Shown here in pieces: positions 39,571-51,734 of a DNA stretch of 64,000 nt. The position numbers and the translations under genes are program-made. This DNA is from Todiramphus chloris collaris (Eukaryota > Chordata > Aves > Coraciiformes > Alcedinidae): NCBI GenBank assembly GCA_025345505.1, contig JANVCC010000073.1, positions 5,035,448-5,099,447 on the forward strand. Reading direction: 5' to 3'. The notes under the pieces were generated by a model, which was given only the letters and a program-made list of their open reading frames with translations, ran no database searches and was not told the DNA's origin. Position 1 is the stretch's first letter. Each line of letters opens with the position of its first letter.

Positions 39571-40719
39571 CTCACTTGAAATGGTTTGGATGTGGATTCC
39601 AATTCAGATAAGCAGCCAGTGTTTCATATTTGAAGCTTATCTTGAATGCCCTGGGTTTGGAAAACTAAGCTGTCGTCAGACTTCTTTAAAGATTTCTTAT
39701 GCCTCTGAAAATACGTTTTCAGATCTCACTGAAAACCATAAATAAAGAAAAAGAGAAAAAATAACAGACTCAACTCTTAAATCAGGGTTTTTTTTTTGTA
39801 TCTCAGCAGGGTTTGATGACACAAAACTTTAGTGTGAATTAATTTCAAGTCATTCAGTCCTGACTGGTAAAATTCAAGTTGAGTTACTTGTCTTGTTCTC
39901 ACAAATTTGTAAATATAATTTGCCTTGTGCAAAATGGAAGTATTTTTCTTCAATATTTGAATATTCTACTAGGAGTAAAATATAACAAGCAGGTATGTAT
40001 TTTATGACTATAGGTAGTTATGCAAATTAGCATCAGAATTATATATTAATTATATTACAGATAATAATATTACACATTAAAACACAATAGTTTTTTACCA
40101 GTTTAGAGAGAGCTTGGAATGATTACTTTAGATGCAGTTACACTGTTTTCTGTATTTCTGTTGTCTGTATTTATCAGCTGATACCAAAGTAGCTGGCTAT
40201 CCTAGTCTGTCTATTCATCTTTGTGTATTTGGGGGTAAATTGAAATATAACTCTGTTATTTGTTAATAGATATGATTAACAGGTGCTACACATACAGATA
40301 ATAGATCAGGGAATGCGAATCTCATGTAGCTGATGAATGCCTCTGTTCCACGAAGGCTGGGATGGAGTTACAGACCGTATTTCACCTCAGTGCTCTAACA
40401 GGTGATGAATAAGTTTCCTGTGGCTTTTTCTATTAAAGAATGTTGGGTTAGTCTGTGAAGTGATTTATTTAACATCCTTAAAATATATTAGTCAGATTTC
40501 TAGAACAGGTGTTATAAGCTCTGTACATTTTCCTAGTAGCTACTAACCCCAGTTATCACCTGAAGCCATTGGCAAAGATAGGTGCAGTGTCCATCAACGC
40601 AGCGATCGCAGCAGCAAAAGCAGTATTTTCACTCAAGATTTAGTGGGTTTGTAAATCAGAGCTTCTATAGCTGCGTTTATTACCAGTTCATTATTTCAAA
40701 ATTGTTTTTTTCTCATGGT

Positions 40720-41103
40720 TCATAGCCCTGGATTCCCAAGGGCTGAACTTCTTCCTGGTGTGATGCTCTGTAATATTAAAGCCTTGATTTCTAGAACCAC
40801 AGATTTTCTAGATAACCTAAATTTGCTTAATATGCTATGTAATGTTAGCAAGTAATTCTTCTGGTTGGTAAACCAATGATCGGCAGTACACAGTAACATA
40901 AAGAACTTATATACTGTAAAACAAAAAAAAAGAAGGGAAGAAAATCCCATAGTCTTTGGATCTGACTGGGAGGAATTTTGGCCTCTTGAGTTTCTGAAAA
41001 GGGCATAGAGATCTTCACTTGGGCTGTGTAGCTCACCAGGGCAAGTCGATTCAACACTTGAGTCTTTTTCTGAATCCTGAGGAGAAAGTGTCACAAGTTA
41101 GTA
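40720..41103 (-). other. Possible exon(s) on minus strand, unidentified
   Basis: On the minus strand a perfect branch-site word TACTAAC (41103-41097) lies 21 nt upstream of a pyrimidine-rich acceptor ending CTTTCTCCTCAG (AG at 41078-41077). The frame after it is open for 119 codons to a TGA at 40720-40722. It begins DSEKDSSVESTC and includes HSPSEDLYALFRNSRGQNSS, Ser/Asp/Glu-rich and unlike typical AT-rich chance frames. A donor-like G/GTGAGC follows after 40 nt (intron start 41036), and a second strong acceptor (long T run then TTTTACAG, ending 40914) would close a 123-nt intron that keeps the same frame. I do not recognise the protein. It could be a real exon, a lncRNA exon or coincidence. 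No upstream exon or polyadenylation site was assigned. Confidence 0.22.
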
Positions 41104-44100
41104 TAATTGGATCTCTAGCAGGCTGACTAATCTTACTCTCTTTTTAAAGTATCTGTTACCACATAAGAGTGAAAGAATAAAAACAGGATAAAGCCCATAG
41201 CAAAACAAATTCTTTTACCATCTGTTTGATTTATGTTTACTTTAAACTGCGTGTATTTTAGAAGGAAACCTGTATCTTCAAAAAGATTCAACATCCTTCA
41301 GCAGCTAATTTTTAGCATTTAGAGGTTCCCTTGGGCTGCTGTCAGCTACAACTTATTGCATATAGGTACTTTTGACTAAACTCATTAGAAAGTGATTAGC
41401 CTGAAGGGATATAGTGCAGTGTTACAGCCTGCTCTCGTTACACGTATCTTTCCAGCTGAACTCTGTGCTGCCCAACTCTATGAAACGATGAGCACAGAAA
41501 AAGTCCCAGGATTAAACAGGGTGTTAGTAGGGCTGCTGTCATTCCTAAGCTACAGCCATTTGTAAGAGTTGGTGTTTCTAAGGCATGGTACTCTGTTTTT
41601 TCCACCAGATTTTAATTTACGGGATCGTTTCATGGTAAGAACAGGCAGTGACAAGCCAAGTTATTAATGCTACCTGGTTTTCATTACTTGTTAGGCAAGG
41701 TTTGTGTTTCTTTTAATAAAATGACGTGTTTATTTAGTATGTAGAAAATTTCTGCATCACTACTTTGCCACAATAAGGGGGGTTGTGAAAGATATCTTTG
41801 GACCAGGAAAGTTTGTCGTGTGACAGTGGATCTCATAAGCTACCCAATTACTCCCGCAGATAGAGAAGTGCAGTAATCCCATCAGTACAACCCAAACTCT
41901 TCTGACATCATCACTGAAAGACAAATGGCACAGATGTGCGTTGGTGAAGAAACGTCAAATCTTCTGGAAATGTACTCTCCAAAAACTGAGTAGGGATCTC
42001 CAGACAGCAAGTGAGACTCTCTAAGGGGCTTTCTGGCCTTGCAGCCATGGCACATCTGTTCCTTGTGAGAACAGAAGCAGTTTTCTGTAACACAGGCATT
42101 TAGACATGAATTTTGAGAAGTTGTACCCAAGTATAGTCTTCATGTTATGAATATTGTGAAGAGAGTAAAATCGTATCAGTGCCCTGTCACTTCTGTTTGG
42201 GGAAGCTGCTGTCATGAAAAAGATGAAAGCAAAAGAGGCAGCAGAGATAAAACCTTCCAGGTGCAGGAAAAAGCCTGTCAGCATCTAAAGTGTATCCTAC
42301 CACGGAGTGAAAGGGACCTTTGTCCAGACTAATAGAGGAGTTCTTTATTTAGAAAGACTCTTGAAGTAAAAGGCTTTTGACAGGAGGGCGAAAGAAGTAA
42401 CTGAGGAGCAGGAGATGTAGCAATGGCAGCAAAGAACGTCAGGCTTTGGGCTATGAATTGAGGGGCTTGAGAGAGCATTTTGGCATTGTATTTCCACTAC
42501 CAAGGCAGCCGTACCTGTGTAGGTTTTGCTCCTTTTTTTAGTTGTAGTCTACACTGAGAATTTAAAAAATATAACCAATTAATTTTAGTGCAATACACCT
42601 CTCTCTCTTGACTCTCTACAAGGCAGGTATGGGGATAAGAAGAGCACTTAAGGGTTTCCAGAGGACTTTGTCTTTATCTCTTTCAGAAACTTCAGGATTA
42701 GCTTTTCTTTTTCTTTCTGGAAAAGGTATCTTTTTCTCCTCTGCATTTTATCATGTGGTCAAAGATAATGCCTTTGTGACAGTAAATCAATGAGGCCATA
42801 GTTACTTATTTATCTGCAGAATAAAGGTAGCATAGGCTACCATGACCTGGGAAGCTACATCCCTCTGAGTTTTCATCATTTATGATTGACTCACTCTTAC
42901 TGTATTTATTTCTTCCCGTATCTCACTTTTCCACCATATTCGCAAGTATTTCACAAGGTGCTTTTTATGGATTCTAGCAACTTCGATGGACATCCTTATT
43001 TGAATTATAACTTTTGGTGTGCCTTAGCACTGTCAAATGTGTTACCATAGAAAGTGCAGTAAAAATTCTTTCCAAATTATGGCAGATGAACAGATCCTTA
43101 ACAGTCCCTAATGAGATATTCGCTTTGCAGAGCAGCTGAAATGTCAGTTCTGGCAGTTGAAAGGGTACAGTTAGCCCAGGATTTCCTATAAGACAACTAT
43201 TTGAGAGGGCAGATGTTTCAATAAAAATGTTAAAAGTAACACATCCTTTTTTGTGCCTCAAAGTCCCTAATTAATTAGAGTTATTGGAGCTTGGTGGTAC
43301 GTCTTAGTCCTACCACCTCCCCGCCTTGGGGCCAACTCAAAGCCAGACGCTGAACAAATGATAGATGATGACTCTGGAGTGATTCCAGGTAAAGAAAGCA
43401 TCACACCTAAGAGCTCTCTGGGGAGGAAAAAACTGTACAAATCAGTGAGAAAGTAACTACAACTCTTTCTTTATTAAATAGAGCTGATATGGACCTGTCC
43501 TGATAACAAGGACTGCTATTTACAGCTGCATCAAATGTCACCAGAAGCAGAGCCAAGTTTGTAAAGCCAAGAATCATAAGCAGGAGAGTTTTTTAATTCC
43601 CTGTTTCAGATAAATGGCCATCAAGTTGCTCATTGTTATGTTATATTCATTTATTTGTAACTGGAGAAGGGGTTCAGGGAAGGAGTAAGAGGTTTGTTTG
43701 TTTGTTTGTTTGTATCTAGGAACACTTTTGATGTGAGATCAGCTTTCTTGACTAGACAGCCAGCGGTATATAAATGCATGTAGAGGCATATCAAAGGTCA
43801 TTTGCTGCTGCTGTTGGATACTCTACTATTTTTCTAGGAAGTATCCTTAAAAATAGCTGAAATATTGATGTTATTCGTCCAAATTGTGTCAAATGCTTAG
43901 TGAGTTATTTTGTGAGTGTATGAGAAGAAGATGCACTCTAATGTATGTGTTCATCCAGTGCCTAATACAGTGCAACTAGAGTCAAACAGATATGTCTGAA
44001 AGCCCAAGGCTTTTATTTTGCTGATTTGGTCAATATTTATCTTGACAACAAAAGAAATGGTTTCTCAGCTTTATAATAAAGTCCTTTTAGTGCAGCAGAA

Positions 44101-47059
44101 AGAAGATAGATGCTAAAACATTACAGAGAAAAGATCTAGTTATTCAATATAGGTCACTAAAGCTTATTCAGTGACTGCAAGGTCTCTAGTTTACCGATGT
44201 ATCCAGAGACAGTGCTAACAGTCAGGGCCACGTGCTGCAAAGAATTATATTCCATTTAAGGTAGCTCTTTGTCATAAGTGGTTGTTATAAGGTGGTGTTA
44301 GTTTTATCTCTGAAATTATGACAACCGTTTGCAGAGTTTTATCTTACAAATCTTTTATCTTTCTCACACGAGACAAAGTTCAGGAACAAAAGATCAGAAA
44401 TCAGATTTCTTGGGGGCTGCTCTGGTCGTTGCCACACAGTACTGTTTCCAAACACAATTTACTGCAAAAGCTCAGTTTCCAAATTATTGGAAAATAAATA
44501 TGATATACCAAAAACTAAGGTGGGTAAATTTAAACTTTTTGTTGTTGGAATCTGAATCTCAGCTCCATTTGCAGGCTGTGAGAACGTCTTCATTTTTAGG
44601 CAAGGTAGTGCTTGCCTTCTCACTGATTTCTTCAGCATACGTTCCTGACTTCTTAAATTTTGCTTCAAAATCATGAAGACCACAAAGAATAATGGCTGTT
44701 TGATCTATAAAGTAGAAATAAATCTTTGTCTTTCTTCTGAGTGTAGACATCTTAATATTTTTGTATTTATTTTTGTTAGCTAGAGAAAGGGTCTTTTTCC
44801 TCGATGAAGGTCAAATGATCTAGTTTTAATTGTCAATGCTTGCAGCGTGATCACATCTGAAGAATGTGACTGCCTTAATAAAATTTAACTACGTTGGCAG
44901 TTTTCATCTCTAAAGTTACATGTCGCCTTGCGAGTAAGTCTCTAATGCAGCTACAAGAGCTTGCCTATTCAAGTAAATTTTAATTTACTGATCTCCAAGA
45001 TTGGAACAGTATCCTCGAACAGCATCTTAAGAAAGAAATGTTAATATACTGCTTTTTAAAAAGCTCCCACTCTCTACATTTTTAAAGGCCAAACTTGATT
45101 TTTTCCTCCCTTATGCATTTCTAATTTGCGGGTTTGCCTATAGATGATGTTTTCATGATCTGTAGTTTAAGAAAGAAATTCATTCCCCATCTCACCTTTT
45201 TTCTATGCATATATTGTAGCCTTTTCATATTTCTTCTGCATCTTCTAATTTTCTTGGGATCAAATAAGAGTGTTAGGACGGCAGACAGTACTGTAAGGAA
45301 ATGCAGGAGAGCGAGTTATAAAGCAAATAGTACCAAAACATTGCACACAAATGCAGCTATCTTCCTGCTGTGCCATTCTACACCTTGAGGCCTGAGGAAC
45401 TGCTTGAGCTTATTCCACATCTCAGGCTAGCTTGTGAAGCGTGGACCATCTGTCTCAGCTTTATATCATTAGTCACTTATGTCTATTCAGATAACGCCTA
45501 GCAAATGTGTCTTTTTTTCAGACAATTTCTTAAAGATCTTTAGCAAATAATAGTTATATTTTGAAGATATCTGTGTTCACCTGCCAAGATTCACTATCAC
45601 TTTAAGCCTGGAGAGTTTTAACAACGTAATATGTTTCACTACATCCCTTCCTTGTTTCCATTGCCATTAAAAAAAAAAAGGTAAATATTTGCAGATTTTT
45701 AAAATGTGAATTGCATTTCTAAGGCTTTCACCCACTCTTGTCAGTGTGGCAGATGATGGCAATATCATACACGCTTTGGCTAATGGAAATATCACTAAAA
45801 ATAACATTCCCTTCATGATGATTCTCCTCTTGGTTTGATAAGTTCAAACAAGAATTAGAGAAGCAAAAATGTCTTACTGTAATCCTTTGGCTGTCTTACC
45901 TTTTATTCTCTTAGACTCTTGCAGAACTATGGAAGGCTTTGGCTGAACTAAAGAAATTGGTTTGGAGTTGGTACAGGGGTCTTTTATCAGAGCTACAGTT
46001 TGCATGTCTCACATCTGTGGTGCTTGGGTTATGTCACCAGTCCCTTGGTGTATCCTTCACTTTGGATCCTTGTTTCTAAGACGCTACCTCTTAGGGTGAT
46101 TCAATACAGGAGAAATAAGGAGTATGAAGCTTCCTGAAAGCAATAGAATTTATTTATTTTTAAAATCAGACCTTGAATTTTAAACTGCTGCTGCTTAGCT
46201 TTCTCATGCAAAAGCTGATGCTACGGGAAAGGGAGTGGAGCACTGCCCCCTTTTCTACCCTTCAGTGAAAGCCTTCTTCAAGGAAGCCTGCTCAGTCCAA
46301 ACTAGTTTTTTAATGACACCTTTCACTTTTCTCCTGGTGCAATAAGAAACCACCTATTTCAGTAAGTGGTTGTTATCACTTGCTTTGCAGGATCAACATC
46401 TATTGTCACAATGTGGTGTTTCAGGCAAATATTGGCAGCCTTTTACACACTTTGACTTGGTTGTGATTCAAAGCCATATGAAACTTCACATGTCATGTGA
46501 TTTGGTGTGAAATCATAAATGTGTTGTGAAAACATAAATATGTTTAATCATGCACTTGAGGAAACCTTCTGCGGAAGCTGAATTGCTATCAAAAATAAGT
46601 CTGTGCTTTTCTTCTGTTGGGCTTTTTTATTTTTTGGGAATAATTCACCTCAGTCCTATGAAATAGATGTTACCACAAATTTTCTAACTTTAAATTGAAC
46701 AGTTGATTTATTTCCTGTGAGCTTGCATCTCATTCATAAATAACCTTGCTTACATTCACCAAAAATGATCATTATATGTATTTTCTGAAAGCAGAGAAGC
46801 TTTCTAATATTAAGGCATAGAATTAGATGTTTCATAATGACCCACTCTTCCACTGTAATGTAAAAATACGGTGTTTGTCTTATGTTAGAACCTGAAAATA
46901 AGGCTGTGATGAAGGAAATGTACAGGATTCCAACATCTGCTTTACATTTTCTAGCAGTTTAAGGGTGAAGAATTACCATTTCAATTTCTCATCTTGAAAA
47001 AAACCCCAAAAAAATGCACGCATGTGATTTTGTTATGTGCTTTCATAGAGATTAATTCG
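41104..47059. other. Unique non-coding DNA
   Basis: No gene recognised. The main frames are 44329-44676 on the plus strand (115 codons) and several overlapping minus-strand ones at 44459-44750; none has splice-site framing or motifs that I can identify. A (GTTT)5 microsatellite is at 43692-43711 and a small palindrome CACATGTCATGTG at 46487-46499. Confidence 0.5.
43692..43711. repeat. (GTTT)5 microsatellite
   Basis: Five perfect GTTT units, followed by GTATC. A shorter three-unit GTTT run occurs near 10099-10110. Confidence 0.95.
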
Positions 47060-47330
47060 CTTTACGTATGAAGGAAAAGGGTATGTGTGTCTGGGGCAGG
47101 GGAAGAAGACAGCAAGGATGTGAAAGAGGTTGCAGTCCTTGCACTTGCCCCATCTCCTGCATTCCTCACCCCGTGTTGGGGACAGGCTCCACCTGGCACC
47201 AGCATCTACTCTGCAGCGCACAGCAGCTCTCCAAGCAGATCTCTCTTCCTCTGGGTCTGGCTCAGGGCAGCACAGCTTGCTCCAGTCACATGTCCCACAC
47301 AGGGAAGACATGTAATTCAGATGCCACTTA
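47060..47330. other. GC-richer patch of unknown nature
   Basis: A 270-bp stretch clearly richer in G+C than its surroundings, with overlapping open frames of 61-101 codons in both orientations (a consequence of few stop codons). I cannot match it to a CR1 or LTR. It has few CpG dinucleotides, so it is not a CpG-island promoter by eye. It may be an unrecognised repeat fragment. Confidence 0.35.
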
Positions 47331-48290
47331 GGCAGCAAAAGATTCCTTGAGTCCTGACCTAGATAAATATTGTCCTAATTGGGTAGACTAAATTGGTGTT
47401 TGGAGGCATTTTTAGATAGTTTCCTATTTCTACTGGGAATATTTTCGTATTTCTGTTTATAATTTACTCCACAAATTTGTTTATTAACAATTCTTGGCAT
47501 TTCTTTCATCTTCCTATGCATTTCTGCTTGAGAGCAAGGAAAGAATATCTTTGTTCTCAGGAAAGAAAAGTTACTTTGAGTTTTACTTTGAAGCACCCAA
47601 TGATATAACTGAAATGTCATGAATAATTTAAGCAAACGTTGATGCAAATGTTACTAGAAATAATCAAGGAACTTTAGAGGTTGTAAATAAAACCAATTTA
47701 AAGATTAAAACTGATGCAACTTGGAATTCTAATTTTGTATACACACAAAAGTAGGACAAAATAGTATTCTGGAACATATGGGAATGGAACAAACAGCACT
47801 GGCATTCGTGTGGATGATTCATTTGCGAGTAAAAGAACTTAAATGTCTTACTCTGGGTTGCATACGTACATCAGGAACACTACATTTAAAAGTCTTTTAG
47901 CTTCCATTGTGCTATTTTGGAAGAGCTCTATCATTTAGTAGCACACATCCATAGTCTGAGTGTAAATAGTTCCACCATTTGGTTCTCTGTATGCTCCAAC
48001 ATCCTAAAAAGCTTGACTTCAATGACCTTGTGATCCTTATCTTGTTCCTGATCATTTAACCAAGGAAACTACAAGGGTACTATATCGCTGGAGGTGGCAT
48101 TTGCCAACCATGGTGCTGGGTTTTCTGCTAACTGCAAGTCTTTTGCTTTTCTTATCCTGGGATACAAGTCTTAGCCCATTGCTTTTTTGTCTTGGTTGGT
48201 CAGGTATTTCAGTCCATGGTTACAAAGCAGGTTTCATACTCCGGGGCACAGTCGGTATATAGAGATAATCACTGTTGCTTCGTCATGGGA
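47331..48290. other. Unique non-coding DNA
   Basis: AT-rich with no recognisable gene. One 90-codon minus-strand frame (47375-47647) lacks motifs. Confidence 0.5.
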
Positions 48291-48485
48291 TTTTTGATGT
48301 CAGCCCACGAGTGATGATTCAGCATGGGGGGGAGGCTGGCAGCCTGGGCAGGTCCGTGCTGGGCAGCAGGGCACCCTGCTACAGCCTCCCCAGGCTGGCA
48401 AAGCACAGTTGCTGCACAGAGCATCTCGGGACCCCCCAGTCCAGATACAGATGGTTGGACCCGTGTGCACGGTAACACATTCACG
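48291..48485. other. GC-richer patch between short direct repeats
   Basis: About 190 bp, G+C rich, including a G-run (GGGGGGGAGG), with overlapping 66- and 71-codon frames in opposite orientation. It lies between two 16-bp near-identical words (ACC[A/G]TGGTGCTGGGTT at 48107-48122 and 48515-48530). No coding or repeat identity is recognised. Confidence 0.35.
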
Positions 48486-48879
48486 ATGGTATGATTTGCC
48501 TAAAGAGCGTCTGAACCGTGGTGCTGGGTTCCACAGGGTATCTGCAGTCCTCTGGATTTTGCCTGGTTTTAACTAGATAAAGGAGGAATCTTTGTCTGGA
48601 AAGCATTTCTCAGGCTAGAAGGTATTTCTCTCAAGTGTTTTAGAAGAGTATAAATAAACTACCGTGAGTCTAAGACAGCATCTCAATTCAGTTTACTACC
48701 ACTCATTCTGTATCAATACTGGTAAAACAGATGGAGAGAATAGAAAGTTAATCTGCATGGATAGAATTTTTAATAAATAGTAAAGAATAAACCCATGCAC
48801 TGCTTTTGGCTGGTTTTTTTTTAAACATTATGGTTGATGGCAGTGCGAAGATATCTGATTCAGATATAATCATGTTACT

Positions 48880-49110
48880 GTAGTTTATTTCTCAACAGAA
48901 GAGATTATAAAAAAATACTTGAAAGATTTAATTAAAATCAGTTCTCTCACATTTAATACTGCCTAATGCTTTTAATTAATCTGAATATCCTTAATTACTT
49001 CTGTAATTTTTACCATGTGTAAATAGCTAATTAAAGTATTAACCACCATCAGATGTAGTCTAGAATTAAATATATAAATGCTCGCTCACTGATTAAGAGG
49101 ATTACATGGA
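48880..49110. promoter_or_regulatory. TAATTA cluster, candidate homeodomain-bound element
   Basis: Four exact TAATTA homeodomain core words lie within 105 bp (48929-48934, 48973-48978, 48992-48997, 49028-49033), with further ATTTAA and GAATTAAAT words around them. At this base composition fewer than 0.1 would be expected by chance in that length. The block is free of simple repeats. Enhancer function and conservation are inferences from motif content only; the POU octamer word ATGCAAAT follows shortly after at 49146-49153. Confidence 0.35.
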
Positions 49111-49709
49111 AAAATAGTCGAGTTTCAGGTATGAATGGTTTCTGAATGCAAATACATGCAGATTAGCTGTAGTAAAAAGGGAAGCAGATGAGGGAGATGG
49201 TTATAAATTCCTTCTGAGCCAGCCAGTCTAAGACTTCCTTAGCTCTAGTGGTGCTCAGAGAAGTTTGGAGGTTGTTTGAAACTTCACCAGTTAGTTACAA
49301 TTCTTGAGGGACGGTCTGTCAGTGGAGATTGCTGAAATGCAATATATTCACCTTCCTTTACTGGGTTTCAAGGACCAGATGGTAGGGAACATAGTTATGA
49401 CCTACATCCTTGGAGAAAACTTCCTTTCTCATTTCTGGAGTCATGCGAAAGGAACAGAGAGCTGCTTTCACTCCTGGAGGTTGCACTAAAAAACAGCCTC
49501 ATATTTGTATGTGAGCCAAAATTGGATGGCGACAAATGCAGTGTAAATGTTGAAGGAGAATAATTTGACCTCTTCCTCATTATCAGCTTGGGAAAACCAT
49601 CAACACAAATTCTCTGTAAAGATATCCTCTGGCATAACTGTCCGTTGTAATGAAATACAAGCCAATAACCTCTTAGCTTAGACCAACCTGAACCAGTAAA
49701 TTCTCATGG

Positions 49710-49940
49710 GTGTCTCTGTGTGCTGTTTTAGCCATCATGACTGTGGAATTAACTCATGCTGAGCTAATCCATCCCTGCCCTGTGGCACAGAGTTGCTATG
49801 ATCGGGAACATAAGGTAGATAATCAGGTGGTGGGGTTTTTTAATGTGGTGAAAGCAAAAGCTGCTTTTCAAGACCTATACAAAGGGTTTGCTCAAGAAGG
49901 CCAAGCCAATGACTTGATTTCACTTTCTAGTGGGATTTGA
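49710..49940 (+). other. Unidentified 76-codon open frame, possible exon
   Basis: The frame starts at ATG 49710 and ends with TGA at 49938-49940. An acceptor-like TGTGTGCTGTTTTAG ends at 49731, so the segment from 49732 could be a terminal exon. The translation includes HPCPVAQSCYDREHK and VVGFFNVVKAKAAFQDLYKG, which is better balanced in composition than most frames here. I recognise no domain. There is no evident polyadenylation signal immediately downstream, and chance frames of this length are expected in 64 kb. Treat as a weak candidate. Confidence 0.12.
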
Positions 49941-51690
49941 TTATTCTGGAAATTCAAACTTCAAAGTTTTTTAGAATTTCAGGTCATTGCTCCAGGTCCT
50001 TGTGCTACTTGTGACAGCTTTTCCCCTTAAAAACCCGTGGACTAAAGATAATCAAATGAGATGGTTTAATACAGAGTATTTTTGGGGTTTTTTTGGGTCC
50101 TCTGAAAGGCTTATGTAGATAAATTAGACAATTTTCTCTTTTAGCAGACCTTAATCCCAGTGGTCATTCCAGGTCCTATTTAAGAAATGAGATGGAGCGG
50201 ACTCTTCAGTTGGCAAAGGCTCAAACCAGTAATGAAAAGCTGAAATGCTCTTTTCTTTAAAATAATCTCCAATACTGACAAAAGACATCTTTTACAATAC
50301 ATAGAAAATCTCACCGGGTTTTGTCTTCGTTATTGTCATAGTGTCTCGGATATAGTACATTGTGCCTCCTGCATGTGTGTTCCAAGGGCTTTTTTTATAT
50401 GCTTTTTGCTGTTAATTAAAGAGTGGCAGATGGAGACTGGTTTTAGGTGCCTTCCTAACCTTTTATTATGGAAAGCTAAGCTGAGAATAGAAAGGGTTCA
50501 GTCCTCGTTCTGGTACTGCTTTGATGTTATCCAAATGCTCACAAGTGGGAAACAGGATTTCAAGTGCAGTGCTCCTGGAAAACCATCCCCAGTATATAGG
50601 TATTTTCCATAGGTAGATCTACCAGAGCTAGTGAGGCGTGGCTTTTGGGAATCAAGTAGTTTGCATTTCTATATTCTGATTTAGAATCACCAGGTCCAGC
50701 TTCACATCTCATTTCTACAGATAGGAGATTCAAAGAATAAATTTCTAGTGTTTGCCCCAGCATTTTGTCACTGTAGCTTGGTGCTCGCTCTCTCTAGCTC
50801 CCCCCCAGAAAGACAAGGGAGCAGTGTGGTGTGGCTCTGCCGCCTTCCTGAATTCTCAGTAGACTACTTTACAGTAGTCCCAAAGACAACTTTACAGCTT
50901 CTTTCTCTGGGCAGAGAAACAATATTTCAGCTAAGAACTGCGTCCACGTTGTGGTGGTTCTCTTTGGTGTGTTTTGTTGGTTTTATTTTCCCCCCCATAA
51001 TGTAAATCAGGAGCCAGTGGCATTAAAAGTATCATTTGGCTCATTAAGTATTTTATTGCTGATTAACCATTAGACATATTTTATGGCTTTGTAGTTTAAT
51101 TGATGTGGGCTCAAGTAACAAACAGGAAATTAATATTTTGATTATTCTCTTACGTAAACAAGCTTTTTTTTTATGGAAAATTATCTATCTACTTTGGATA
51201 TTAAACATTCTGTCCTTAACCATGCTGAATACTCTACCACATATTGCATTTCAGTTTTTTTAATTGTCCCCTGAGATTCTGGGAAGCTTGCATAAAAAAG
51301 TTCAATTTCCTTTGTCTTCATTGACATTTTGACTTAATTAGCTAAAATGATGATATCTCCCTCAAATACGATATTGATTTAATTTTTGCTTAGACTGGTG
51401 ACATATTGCAAATCTTTCAGTTGTATTCCAAAGTGTGTTTGACATTTGTGGTGGTACTTTCAGAATCATAAGATTCACTTCATGTACATTTATGAACTTG
51501 TTATTTCTGGCATCCTTTAGAGACCTGGGCTACCTTCCATACCAGAACAAAGGCAGGAATTGACTATGAGATCTCCTGTCCTCTTTCCATCAGAGGCAGG
51601 GTGTGGGTGCTCAGGTGGGAATCACAGGCAGGCTGGATAACACCTCTATTTGCAAAGCAGCCAGAATAGATGTGATAAGGTTATTTTGGA

Positions 51691-51734
51691 ACAGGTGTAT
51701 CTTCTCTGTATGATACAGGTGTATCTTCTCTGTA
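51691..51734. repeat. 20-bp direct repeat with 4-bp spacer
   Basis: ACAGGTGTATCTTCTCTGTA occurs twice without mismatch (51691-51710 and 51715-51734), separated by TGAT. Period is 24 bp. Likely a recent local duplication. ACAGGTGTA carries a CAGGTG E-box core in each copy. Confidence 0.95.

Noticed and set aside
44329-44750. Opposing 115-, 74- and 63-codon frames
   Set aside because: Mutually overlapping on both strands with no motif, splice signal or repeat identity; treated as chance.
46487-46499. Palindrome CACATGTCATGTG
   Set aside because: Short, isolated and within chance expectation; no flanking structure.
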